Assembly: GCA_007116835.1 (NCBI GenBank)
Contig: SKHS01000071.1
Coordinates: forward strand, 1-8,304
From: Halomonas sp.
Lineage (GTDB): Bacteria; Pseudomonadota; Gammaproteobacteria; Pseudomonadales; Halomonadaceae
Reading direction: 5' to 3'
DNA: 8,304 nucleotides
A model generated the notes under the pieces. It saw only the letters and a program-made list of their open reading frames with translations, made no database searches and was not told the origin of the DNA. Positions within the stretch are counted from its first letter, which is position 1; the number at the start of each line of letters is the position of its first letter. A program made the translations under genes and the position numbers. Positions 1 to 5,681 of this stretch are shown here, one piece after another.

Positions 1-546
1 AAGCGCCGAGTGGATGGGCCCAATGACGTTTTCACCGTCGTCAAATGCCCAAAACAGTGGGGGAAGAAAAAGAATGACTAAAATAATGCGCAGCGATTGG
101 GCAATAGCGATACGCTGAGGGTCGCCGCCGCATTTATCGCCAAGCAGGATCATCGCGGTCATGGCACCAGGGGCAGCTCCAAACCACGCGCTGGTCGGAT
201 CGAAGCCACAGCGACGATACCAGGCCGCCGCGACGGCGGTGGAAGCCACGACTCCCAGCAGCAAAAGAGCGGCCGAAACAGGCCAATCCAGCACACGATG
301 GGCAAGCTGAGGGGTTACTTGGCTACCCAGCACCAACCCCATCACCGCTAAGAAGGTATTGCGCAGCGGTTCAGGTACGCTCACGTTGATGCCTTTCGCT
401 GACATCAGCAGGTTGGCAATCAGTGGGCCTAACATCCAGGCAAGCGGTAAGCCGGTGAGCTGAAAAACAACGCCACCTACTGCACCTACGGCAAGCGACG
501 TTACCAGCCCCTTTGCACTGCCTGTGCTGACACGGATGCCCTTCAC
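1..546 (-). CDS. AbrB-family inner-membrane protein, N-terminal half (partial)
   Basis: The reading frame is open from a GTG at 546 to the window edge, giving 182 residues with the C-terminus missing. The fragment is strongly hydrophobic. It starts with a membrane segment at about residues 11-30, followed by TGLPLAWMLGPLIAN (31-45), and later has the segment GAAPGAMTAMILLG (123-136) followed by a GGDPQRIAIAQSLRIILV-like stretch. These are hallmarks of the duplicated AbrB membrane domain (PF05145/TIGR03082). Proteins of this family are about 350 residues long, so roughly half is present. The family is often mislabelled as ammonia monooxygenase or a transcriptional regulator; it is an integral membrane protein and probably a transporter of unknown substrate. 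GTG is chosen because GGAG lies 6 nt upstream and no ATG is available nearby. The gene runs in the same direction as the RIO kinase gene, 116 nt downstream of it. Family assignment is firm; function is unknown. Confidence 0.85.
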   Translation of the reverse strand, partial: MKGIRVSTGSAKGLVTSLAVGAVGGVVFQLTGLPLAWMLGPLIANLLMSAKGINVSVPEPLRNTFLAVMGLVLGSQVTPQLAHRVLDWPVSAALLLLGVVASTAVAAAWYRRCGFDPTSAWFGAAPGAMTAMILLGDKCGGDPQRIAIAQSLRIILVILFLPPLFWAFDDGENVIGPIHSAL

Positions 547-567
547 GCTTCCCTCCACCCTAACCTC

Positions 568-616
568 TAACGTTACAACGCAATTGTTAACCTGCTAAGC
601 GTAAACGTTAGTTTAC
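568..616. promoter_or_regulatory. Palindromic elements upstream of the AbrB-family gene (possible operator)
   Basis: Within the 116-nt gap between the AbrB-family gene and the RIO kinase gene lies an inverted repeat at 601-616, with arms GTAAAC and GTTTAC around GTTA. A perfect palindrome TAACGTTA lies at 568-575. The heptamer AACGTTA occurs in both. They sit 22 to 70 nt upstream of the GTG start, where an operator would be expected. I could not place a convincing -35/-10 pair, nor a terminator for the RIO kinase gene. The binding protein is unknown. Confidence 0.3.
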
Positions 617-662
617 CACTAGAGAGGGAAGTTAGGGCTTTCGTAGCGCTGGGTGTTTAAAC

Positions 663-1520
663 TCAATCCTCGTCTTCATCACCGCGCATGCGCGCCTGAC
701 GGTCAGCCTCTTCCTCTTTGGCATCGTCGATCACTTCCAATAACTCATCGACATTGGCAATGTGGCTATCAAGCTCGAAGTGGCCGGTCAGTTTGCTATC
801 CGGGTGCAGCTTGCCAGATTCATATAAAGCCCACATTTCTTTGCCGTAATAGGTAGTGAGAAGCGCTGGCGCAAAACGACCAAAATAGGCGCGCATATTA
901 TCAACGTCGCGCTCTAACATTGCTTCTGCACTGTTGTTACCTGCCGCATCCACCGCCTGGGGCAAGTCGATAATCACCGGCCCTTCAGCATCCACCAGTA
1001 CGTTGAATTCCGATAAGTCGCCGTGGATCAAGCCTGCACACAGCATACGCACCACATCTTGAATCACTTTGGCGTGGTAGCGCAGGGCTTGCTCTTCGGT
1101 GAGGGTCACTTCATCCAGACGCGGGGCCACATTACCATCGGCATCACTGATCATTTCCATGAGCAGTACGCCATCAACAAAACCATGGGGCTCAGGTACC
1201 CGTACATCCGCGGCAGCAAGACGGTATAGCGCATCGACTTCCGCATTCAGCCACGCCTGCTCCTGCTCTTTTTGGCCATAACGAGTCTTTTTGGCCATGG
1301 CGCGCGAACGACGGCTATTGCGCTCTTTACGTCCTTCTTGGTACTGCACGGCCTGTTTAAAGCTACGCTGTTTAGCCTCTTTAAAGACCTTTGCACAGCG
1401 TACTTCTTCACCGCAGCGCACAACATACACCTGCGCCTCTTTACCACTCATTAACTGCACCAGCACCTCGTCGATCATTCCATCATCGACCAAGGGCTGT
1501 AATCGCTTAGGGATTTTCAT
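663..1520 (-). CDS. PA4780-family RIO1-like serine/threonine protein kinase
   Basis: This 285-residue protein matches the bacterial PA4780-type RIO kinases over its full length. Visible elements are the flexible nucleotide-binding loop LMSGKEAQVYVV (23-34), the ATP-positioning lysine Lys44 in CAKVFK, and a basic stretch at 64-80 (RKERNSRRSRAMAKK). The catalytic loop is HGDLSEFN (166-173) with Asp168 and Asn173, and the metal-binding motif IIDLPQAV has Asp185. The last 18 residues are highly acidic and end in DEDED. As in other RIO kinases, the activation and substrate-binding lobes of ordinary protein kinases are missing. Archaeal and eukaryotic RIO proteins act in small ribosomal subunit maturation; the role of the bacterial ones is not settled. 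The gene starts 33 nt after the dbpA stop, so it is probably the second gene of that operon. The start is the only one available before an in-frame stop, and it also matches the family N-terminus (KxPKR). Confidence 0.92.
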   Translation of the reverse strand: MKIPKRLQPLVDDGMIDEVLVQLMSGKEAQVYVVRCGEEVRCAKVFKEAKQRSFKQAVQYQEGRKERNSRRSRAMAKKTRYGQKEQEQAWLNAEVDALYRLAAADVRVPEPHGFVDGVLLMEMISDADGNVAPRLDEVTLTEEQALRYHAKVIQDVVRMLCAGLIHGDLSEFNVLVDAEGPVIIDLPQAVDAAGNNSAEAMLERDVDNMRAYFGRFAPALLTTYYGKEMWALYESGKLHPDSKLTGHFELDSHIANVDELLEVIDDAKEEEADRQARMRGDEDED

Positions 1521-1535
1521 GGTTCGCTGCGTCGG

Positions 1536-1544
1536 CTCCTCTTT
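1536..1544 (-). promoter_or_regulatory. Unusually distant Shine-Dalgarno of the RIO kinase gene
   Basis: On the minus strand AAAGAGGAG ends 15 nt before the ATG at 1520, longer than the usual 5-9 nt. No nearer purine-rich site is seen, and no alternative in-frame start lies between it and the ATG. Translation may be weak, or helped by ribosomes ending on dbpA just upstream. Confidence 0.45.
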
Positions 1545-1553
1545 ATTACGGGA

Positions 1554-2951
1554 TCAATAACGAATGCGGCGGACGCGGAAAGCGCGCCCTTTGAGCTTGT
1601 CACGCTCAAGTTTAGCCTGAGCTTTTTGGACGGCGCCATGCTCTACCGCTACATAGGCACTGCGGGCCAGCACTTTAATTTTGCCTACTTGATCACCGCG
1701 CAGGCCACCCTCACTGGTCAGTGCCCCCAGGATATCACCCGGGCGCAGCTTATCTTTTTTACCGCCTGCTAACTGTAGCGTTGCCATAGGCGGTTCAAAC
1801 GGCACTGAGTGCTGGGGCTTCGGCAAGGGTTCGGTGGTAATCGGCTGTTCCAGCAAGCCTTCCAAACGCTCCAAGCGATAATGCTCTTTAGGCGTGACCA
1901 ATGTGCAGGCAATGCCGCTAGCGCCCGCGCGCCCGGTACGCCCTACCCGATGCACATGAACATCAAGCTCACGGGCAATTTGGTAGTTAAACACCGCGTC
2001 TAATTGAGCAATGTCCAAACCGCGTGCAGCAACATCGGTCGCCACTAGAATAGACGCACTTTGGTTGGCAAACAGGATGAGCCGTCGATCACGATCTTTC
2101 TGCTCTAAATCACCGTTGAGCGCCACAGCACTAAAGCCAGCATCCACCAGCTGCTCTGCTACTGCCTGGGTTTCGCGCTTGGTGTTACAGAACACCACGC
2201 TGGTCGCGGGCCGATAGACTAGCAACAGCTGTTGAAGGGCAGCAAAACGCGCCTCTTCGTTAGCCACTTCATAGAAGTGTTGATCAATGGTCGTGGCATC
2301 GTGAACTTCAGCCACCTTGACCATGATCGGCTCACGCATAATGCCGCGGGTCATAGCCGTCAGGCCACCTGACGCCTGGTCATCGGGGAACGTCGCGCTA
2401 AACAGCAGCGTTTGGCGGTCGGCGGGCGTCTCATCAATAATCGCATCAATGGTGTCTTGAAAGCCCATATCAAGCATACGATCGGCTTCATCCAGTACCA
2501 ACGTGGTAAGCGACCCCAGTGTCAGCGAGCCTTTGCGCAAATGCTCGTCGATGCGTCCAGGCGTCCCCACGACAATGTGCGCGCCGTGCTCCAACGAGCC
2601 AAGCTGCGGCCCAAACGGCGCACCGCCGCATAGGGTAAGCACTTTAACGTTGGGCATTCCACGCGCTAGGCGGCGCAGTTCATCGGCTACCTGGTCGGCA
2701 AGCTCTCGGGTAGGACACAGCACAAGCCCTTGTACAGCAAACGCTTCTACGCGCAGCTCTGCCAGCAGTGCCAAACCAAACGCTGCAGTTTTACCCGAGC
2801 CGGTTTTAGCCTGGGCCAGCACATCGCGCCCCGCCAACATCGGCGGCAGACTGTGCGCCTGCACAGGGGTCATGGCGTGATAGCCAAGGGAATCTAAGTT
2901 GGTTAAAAGCGCAGGAGAGAGCGCAAGCGATGCAAAAGAAGTGTCAGACAC
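1554..2951 (-). CDS. dbpA: ATP-dependent RNA helicase DbpA
   Basis: This 465-residue DEAD-box helicase acts in large ribosomal subunit assembly; DbpA recognises hairpin 92 of 23S rRNA. The Q motif surrounds Phe6 and Gln31 (TPVQ). Motif I is AKTGSGKT (48-55), Ia PTREL (80-84), Ib TPGR (130-133), II DEAD (154-157), III SAT (185-187), V ATDVAARGLD (304-313) and VI HRVGRTGR (334-341). The end of the protein (about 389-465, with KLRPGDILGAL, GKIKV and GRAFRVRRI) is the DbpA RNA-binding domain (PF03880). That domain separates it from RhlE, RhlB, SrmB and DeaD. The start is GTG, with AGGA 7 nt upstream. A short stretch after SAT (about 189-207) seems a few residues longer than in E. coli DbpA as I recall it. 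The RIO kinase gene follows after 33 nt, probably on the same transcript. Confidence 0.96.
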   Translation of the reverse strand: MSDTSFASLALSPALLTNLDSLGYHAMTPVQAHSLPPMLAGRDVLAQAKTGSGKTAAFGLALLAELRVEAFAVQGLVLCPTRELADQVADELRRLARGMPNVKVLTLCGGAPFGPQLGSLEHGAHIVVGTPGRIDEHLRKGSLTLGSLTTLVLDEADRMLDMGFQDTIDAIIDETPADRQTLLFSATFPDDQASGGLTAMTRGIMREPIMVKVAEVHDATTIDQHFYEVANEEARFAALQQLLLVYRPATSVVFCNTKRETQAVAEQLVDAGFSAVALNGDLEQKDRDRRLILFANQSASILVATDVAARGLDIAQLDAVFNYQIARELDVHVHRVGRTGRAGASGIACTLVTPKEHYRLERLEGLLEQPITTEPLPKPQHSVPFEPPMATLQLAGGKKDKLRPGDILGALTSEGGLRGDQVGKIKVLARSAYVAVEHGAVQKAQAKLERDKLKGRAFRVRRIRY

Positions 2952-3045
2952 AAAATTATCCTGAAAGGGCCATATTGCCCAGCAAACCTATAATGTGAAG
3001 CACCATACCAGAAAGCGCCACACACTGCCTTGCTGCAAGCATTGG

Positions 3046-3077
3046 TAAGCGCTAAAGCGTTAGCCCTTTAGCGCTTA
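3046..3077. repeat. Perfect 12-bp inverted repeat between ybaK and dbpA (possible terminator)
   Basis: The arm TAAGCGCTAAAG (3046-3057) is exactly repeated in inverse at 3066-3077, with an 8-nt loop. The hairpin is strong and sits 31 nt after the ybaK stop and about 95 nt before the dbpA start, both genes being on the minus strand. No T run follows it on either strand, so it is not a standard intrinsic terminator. It may stabilise the 3' end of the ybaK message, assist termination, or be an operator. Elsewhere the 157-nt gap (2952-3108) holds no clear gene and no convincing promoter. Confidence 0.5.
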
Positions 3078-3108
3078 AGAGTGCGCAGCTAAGCCTGAGC
3101 TATTTAGG

Positions 3109-3585
3109 TTAGGACAGCGCCGTTGCCAGCGCGGCAAAACGCCCCTGACATAACATTGCCAGGTCACTGGGAGAAAGCTCAATCTCTAGCCCTCGACGCC
3201 CGGCGCTGACATAGAGGGTCAAAAACGCCTGCGCCGAGTCGTCAATGAAGGTCGGCAGGCGCTTTTTCTGGCCTAGTGGACTGACGCCGCCCAGTACATA
3301 GCCTGTGGCGCGCTCCACTTCTGCCGGAAGCGCCATCGTGGCTTTTTTTGCCCCAGCGGCTTTCGCTATGTGCTTTAGACCCAGCTGACGGTTGACGGGC
3401 ACGATGCCTACCGCAAGCTGCTTACCATCTAGCGTGACCACCAGCGTCTTAAACACTTGATCAGCCGCCACCGCTAATTTTTCGGCCGCCTCTAGCCCAT
3501 ACGACTGAGCAGTCGCATCATGGAGGTAGTCGTGGAGTTGAAACGCAACGCCTGCATGTTTTGCACAATTAATCGCCGGTGTCAT
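3109..3585 (-). CDS. ybaK: Cys-tRNA(Pro)/Cys-tRNA(Cys) deacylase YbaK
   Basis: The 158-residue protein is the usual length for YbaK/EbsC and aligns along its whole length. YbaK is a free-standing editing protein that hydrolyses Cys-tRNA(Pro) formed by mistake by prolyl-tRNA synthetase. Visible family features are the MTPA start, Lys46 in DQVFKTL (the lysine known to be essential in the Haemophilus protein), GGVSPLGQKKRLP (99-111) and the closing SAGRRGLEIEL motif (127-137). It acts in the cytoplasm. The ATG at 3585 is preceded by only a weak purine-rich site (AAGAGA). The gene follows the cation transporter gene by 44 nt on the same strand, so the two are probably co-transcribed, although their functions have no obvious link. 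Confidence 0.95.
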   Translation of the reverse strand: MTPAINCAKHAGVAFQLHDYLHDATAQSYGLEAAEKLAVAADQVFKTLVVTLDGKQLAVGIVPVNRQLGLKHIAKAAGAKKATMALPAEVERATGYVLGGVSPLGQKKRLPTFIDDSAQAFLTLYVSAGRRGLEIELSPSDLAMLCQGRFAALATALS

Positions 3586-3629
3586 GAGGTTCTCTTAAGT
3601 TAACGTCATCAGACCGTCTGTAAAACGCC

Positions 3630-4493
3630 TTAAGTGACTAACGTAATACTGGTCACAGCACGCAAATTTCGCAACTTACAGTGCTGCGCAACGCTTTCAA
3701 CAATCTCTTCAGCGTCATTAATCTGCTGTTTATCTAGCTGAATATCAACCATTAAGAAACTACCCACCTGGGCTAAACGCACGTCGTCGTTGGCAATATC
3801 GAAATCTGCCACTTCTTGCACCATTTCCTGACGAACGCTGCCCAATGGCTCACCAAACATCAATTCGCGCAGCGCGCCTCGAACCATACGAATCGGCATC
3901 GGCAGGAAGTACCCCGCAATAATCAGCACCATTACCGGATCAGCAAAGCGCGCCAAGTGCGCCCAAGGAGTCAGCGTCAAGCACCATGTTAACGCAAAAC
4001 CCAGCATGACAGCGGCACTCAACCACGTATCCATCTGCCACTGACGCAGCTCAGCCGCTAACAGTGATGAGCGGGCAACCTGGGCATACCGATTCAACCA
4101 CCACCAGGTCAACAAACACCCGGTCACGTTGACCACGCCAAACATCAGCGCAAGATCCAGCGTTACCAACCGCCCACCTTGTGCCAAGCTCCACAGTGCA
4201 GACACCATCGAAAACAGGCATACCAGCGCTATCACCACGCCTTTAAGCAGCACAGCCAACGGCTCTACGGTCAGCCGCCCAAAGGGATAGTGATCATCTG
4301 CCGGTTTGCGCGCCTGCTGCAAGGCAAATAAGGAAAGCGACGCCAGCACTAAACTTAATAGCGAATAGCCGCTATCAAATAAAATGGTAATAGAGCCACT
4401 GGCCAGTCCAAGTGCTAGGCCAGCAAAGGCAAACAGGCTAGCGGAAATGGCGGAAAACTTAAGCGCACGGCGCTCTGCTACAAAGGGGGACAC
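3630..4493 (-). CDS. Cation diffusion facilitator (CDF) family transporter, non-canonical metal site
   Basis: This 287-residue inner-membrane protein has about six predicted membrane segments (roughly 14-32, 40-60, 79-103, 113-133, 157-175, 185-205) and a C-terminal cytoplasmic domain from about 215, the CDF architecture (PF01545). Compared with zinc exporter YiiP, whose transport site is Asp45, Asp49, His153 and Asp157, the aligned positions are Asp40, Ser44, Gln151 and Asp155. The YiiP loop histidines 71 and 75 become Tyr69 and Arg73. It therefore belongs to a subgroup with a D-x-x-Y-S motif in place of D-x-x-x-D, and zinc export should not be assumed; the alignment is by eye. The start is GTG with GGAG 8 nt upstream. 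ybaK lies 44 nt downstream, and a LysR-type regulator gene diverges from it. Confidence 0.88.
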   Translation of the reverse strand: MSPFVAERRALKFSAISASLFAFAGLALGLASGSITILFDSGYSLLSLVLASLSLFALQQARKPADDHYPFGRLTVEPLAVLLKGVVIALVCLFSMVSALWSLAQGGRLVTLDLALMFGVVNVTGCLLTWWWLNRYAQVARSSLLAAELRQWQMDTWLSAAVMLGFALTWCLTLTPWAHLARFADPVMVLIIAGYFLPMPIRMVRGALRELMFGEPLGSVRQEMVQEVADFDIANDDVRLAQVGSFLMVDIQLDKQQINDAEEIVESVAQHCKLRNLRAVTSITLVT

Positions 4494-4512
4494 GCGAATT
4501 ACTCCGAAAAAA

Positions 4513-4525
4513 TGAGTGTAACTCA
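4513..4525. promoter_or_regulatory. Perfect T-N11-A palindrome, candidate LysR-regulator operator
   Basis: TGAGT-GTA-ACTCA is a perfect inverted repeat of 13 bp that satisfies the T-N11-A rule of LysR-type binding sites. It lies in the gap between the divergent transporter and LysR genes. A degenerate second copy, TGAGT-AA-ACTGA, lies at 4537-4548, with a start-to-start distance of 24 bp, a little over two helical turns. The first covers the predicted -10 and the second the predicted -35 of the transporter gene. The sequence match is direct; binding by the neighbouring regulator is inferred. Confidence 0.5.
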
Positions 4526-4544
4526 GGCGATTTTAGTGAGTAAA
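4515..4544 (-). promoter_or_regulatory. Predicted sigma70 promoter of the CDF transporter-ybaK unit
   Basis: On the minus strand TTTACT (4539-4544) and TACACT (4515-4520) are separated by 18 nt, each with 4 of 6 consensus bases. The transcript would begin near 4508, shortly before the GGAG ribosome site at 4502-4505. The agreement is moderate; the overlap with the two palindromes gives it extra weight. Confidence 0.35.
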
Positions 4545-4568
4545 CTGACCTTTCTCCAATCGCTCAGC

Positions 4569-4583
4569 GCCAACTATTTTGGC
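4569..4583. repeat. Small inverted repeat just upstream of the LysR gene
   Basis: GCCAA and TTGGC arms surround a 5-nt spacer, 18 nt before the LysR ATG. It could be a second operator for autoregulation, or a hairpin near the ribosome site. The arms are short, so chance occurrence is quite possible. Confidence 0.25.
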
Positions 4584-4601
4584 ACTTAACCCGAGGCCCT
4601 C

Positions 4602-5471
4602 ATGCGAGCAGAACAGGTGCAAGCGTTTATTGATGTAACGGAACACGGCTCCTTTGCCGCTGCCGCTCGACATACTGGCTTAAAGCGCAGCACCCTAAGC
4701 GCTGCCGTTAATGCGCTGGAAGACAGCTTGGGGGTGGCACTATTTGAACGCTCAGGCAACAGTCTGGCGCTTACCGCCGTTGGCGAAAGCGTACTGCCGG
4801 ACTGCTACCGCCTGCTGACCAGCGCCAGCCGAATCAAAAAGCACTGCCAGCAACATATGCAGGGTGTCGAGAACCAGCTTTGCATTGCCCGAGACGATGC
4901 GCTGCCCGAAGCTTTCTGGCGGCAGGTGATGCACGAGTTAAAACAGCGTTACCCACTGACAGCGATCTCTGTTTATCTGTTACCACCCCAAGAGCATCCT
5001 CGCTTTGTACTGCGCCAAACCGTGGATATCGCTTTTGGCTTGTATACGGCCGAAGGCGCATCCGTGAATGCCAGCAATCTAGCGCCGGTGAGTATGTGCC
5101 TGGTCGCAGCACCCACCCATCCGCTAAGCCGACTGCCCAATGTCACCCGTGACGACCTAGCGCAATATACGCAAGTGTGCTTAACCTACGACCAAGGCGA
5201 CAAACTAATCAGCGAAGCGCTCTTTTCAACTAATTATCTTGGCTTAACCATGTTCGAGGTTATCCGTGACGCCGCCATCAACGTCACCGGATGGGCCTTA
5301 CTACCTTACCCGCTGGTAAAAGACGCCTTAGCAAGCCAGCAACTTTGCGCACTCAACCATGACCTTGCGTTAGACAGCCACTACTACCGCTATGTGGAAG
5401 GTAACAACCTGGGCGTGGTGGCCACCGCATTGCTGACGAAAGTGGCGCGCTTTTTAGGCACCACGCGTTAG
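4602..5471 (+). CDS. LysR-family transcriptional regulator
   Basis: The 289-residue protein has the LysR N-terminal winged helix-turn-helix. It begins VQAFIDVTEHGSFAAAAR (6-23), then the recognition-helix region LKRSTLSAAVNALEDSLG (27-44) and the LFERSGNSLALT wing (47-58). A linker helix follows, then a substrate-binding domain from about residue 90 to 285. The length is typical for the family. The ATG has GAGG 5 nt upstream. The gene diverges from the CDF transporter gene across a 108-nt gap carrying a palindromic LysR-type box, so the transporter-ybaK unit is the likely target, together with its own promoter. The effector cannot be read from the sequence. No terminator is visible after the stop codon. 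Confidence 0.93.
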   Translation: MRAEQVQAFIDVTEHGSFAAAARHTGLKRSTLSAAVNALEDSLGVALFERSGNSLALTAVGESVLPDCYRLLTSASRIKKHCQQHMQGVENQLCIARDDALPEAFWRQVMHELKQRYPLTAISVYLLPPQEHPRFVLRQTVDIAFGLYTAEGASVNASNLAPVSMCLVAAPTHPLSRLPNVTRDDLAQYTQVCLTYDQGDKLISEALFSTNYLGLTMFEVIRDAAINVTGWALLPYPLVKDALASQQLCALNHDLALDSHYYRYVEGNNLGVVATALLTKVARFLGTTR

Positions 5472-5526
5472 CACCAACCAACGCTAACTCATGATCTTGA
5501 CCAAGAGAAAACGTTGAAATGCGCCA

Positions 5527-5673
5527 GTGGAAAAAATCGCCAGCAGCTTCCACGCTATAAAAAAAGCCACGAAAGGAGAAAGAAAGGACACGCTAGAGAA
5601 CCGGCACAGGCCAGTGTCATCTAAGCGTAAAGTGCATCTGCCAGTGTCGATGTTGCCGTCAACTAAGGAGTAG
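5527..5673 (+). CDS. Candidate small ORF (48 aa) upstream of the PIN-PhoH gene
   Basis: A frame of 48 codons starts with GTG at 5527 and ends with TAG at 5673, 8 nt before the PhoH start. The product would be basic (12 Lys/Arg against 5 Asp/Glu), beginning VEKIASSFHAIKKA. Its last codons, AAG GAG, form the Shine-Dalgarno of the PhoH gene, so its translation could influence PhoH expression. Against it: no ribosome site is seen before the GTG, the length is within what chance allows in a 210-nt gap, and I recognise no family. In mycobacteria the PIN-PhoH gene is preceded by a small gene, phoAT; whether this frame is an analogue is speculation. Confidence 0.22.
   Translation: MEKIASSFHAIKKATKGERKDTLENRHRPVSSKRKVHLPVSMLPSTKE
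5556..5561 (+). promoter_or_regulatory. Possible -10 element upstream of the PIN-PhoH gene
   Basis: TATAAA follows an A-rich stretch (5531-5536) but no -35 hexamer lies at a suitable distance. It is the best promoter-like sequence in the 210-nt leader (5472-5681) and would give a leader of roughly 110 nt. If it is real, the 48-codon frame beginning at 5527 could not be read in full from this transcript. Confidence 0.2.
5610..5648 (+). repeat. Direct repeat GCCAGTGTC, two copies 30 bp apart
   Basis: Nine identical bases occur at 5610-5618 and 5640-5648 in the leader of the PIN-PhoH gene. The spacing of 30 bp is close to three helical turns, as for paired protein-binding sites. It is also a multiple of three, so both copies encode Pro-Val-Ser in the candidate small frame. 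Two short copies are weak evidence. Confidence 0.25.
5665..5670 (+). promoter_or_regulatory. Shine-Dalgarno of the PIN-PhoH gene
   Basis: AAGGAG lies 11 nt before the ATG at 5682, somewhat distant but strong. No in-frame start lies between it and that ATG. It coincides with the last two sense codons of the upstream small frame. Confidence 0.6.
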
Positions 5674-5681
5674 TTTCCACG

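Noticed and set aside
97..351. An 84-codon plus-strand frame at the left end
   Set aside because: It is antisense to the AbrB-family membrane gene, whose minus-strand frame is open across the whole stretch and has clear family motifs.
2503..2880. A 125-codon plus-strand frame inside dbpA
   Set aside because: It is antisense to conserved helicase motifs and has a shadow-like Ser/Pro/Arg-rich composition without a known domain.
2989..2994. A perfect TATAAT on the plus strand in the ybaK-dbpA gap
   Set aside because: No -35 sequence lies at a proper distance, and transcription would run antisense into ybaK with no gene to serve.
2956..3042. A 28-codon minus-strand frame (hydrophobic) ending 4 nt before the dbpA GTG
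   Set aside because: It has no ribosome site, its ATG lies 3 nt after a strong hairpin, and the length is easily reached by chance. Its end overlapping the dbpA ribosome site is suggestive but not enough.
3610..3620. CAGAC-C-GTCTG palindrome between the transporter gene and ybaK
   Set aside because: The arms are 5 bp with a single central base, so it cannot form a hairpin, and nothing else marks it as an operator.
5527..5553. Inverted repeat GTGGAA/TTCCAC as a terminator of the LysR gene
   Set aside because: The stem has only 6 bp with a 15-nt loop and no T run, so it would not act as an intrinsic terminator.
5491..5560. Two very short ATG frames (8 and 13 codons) after the LysR gene
   Set aside because: Neither has a ribosome site or recognisable content, and such frames are expected by chance.
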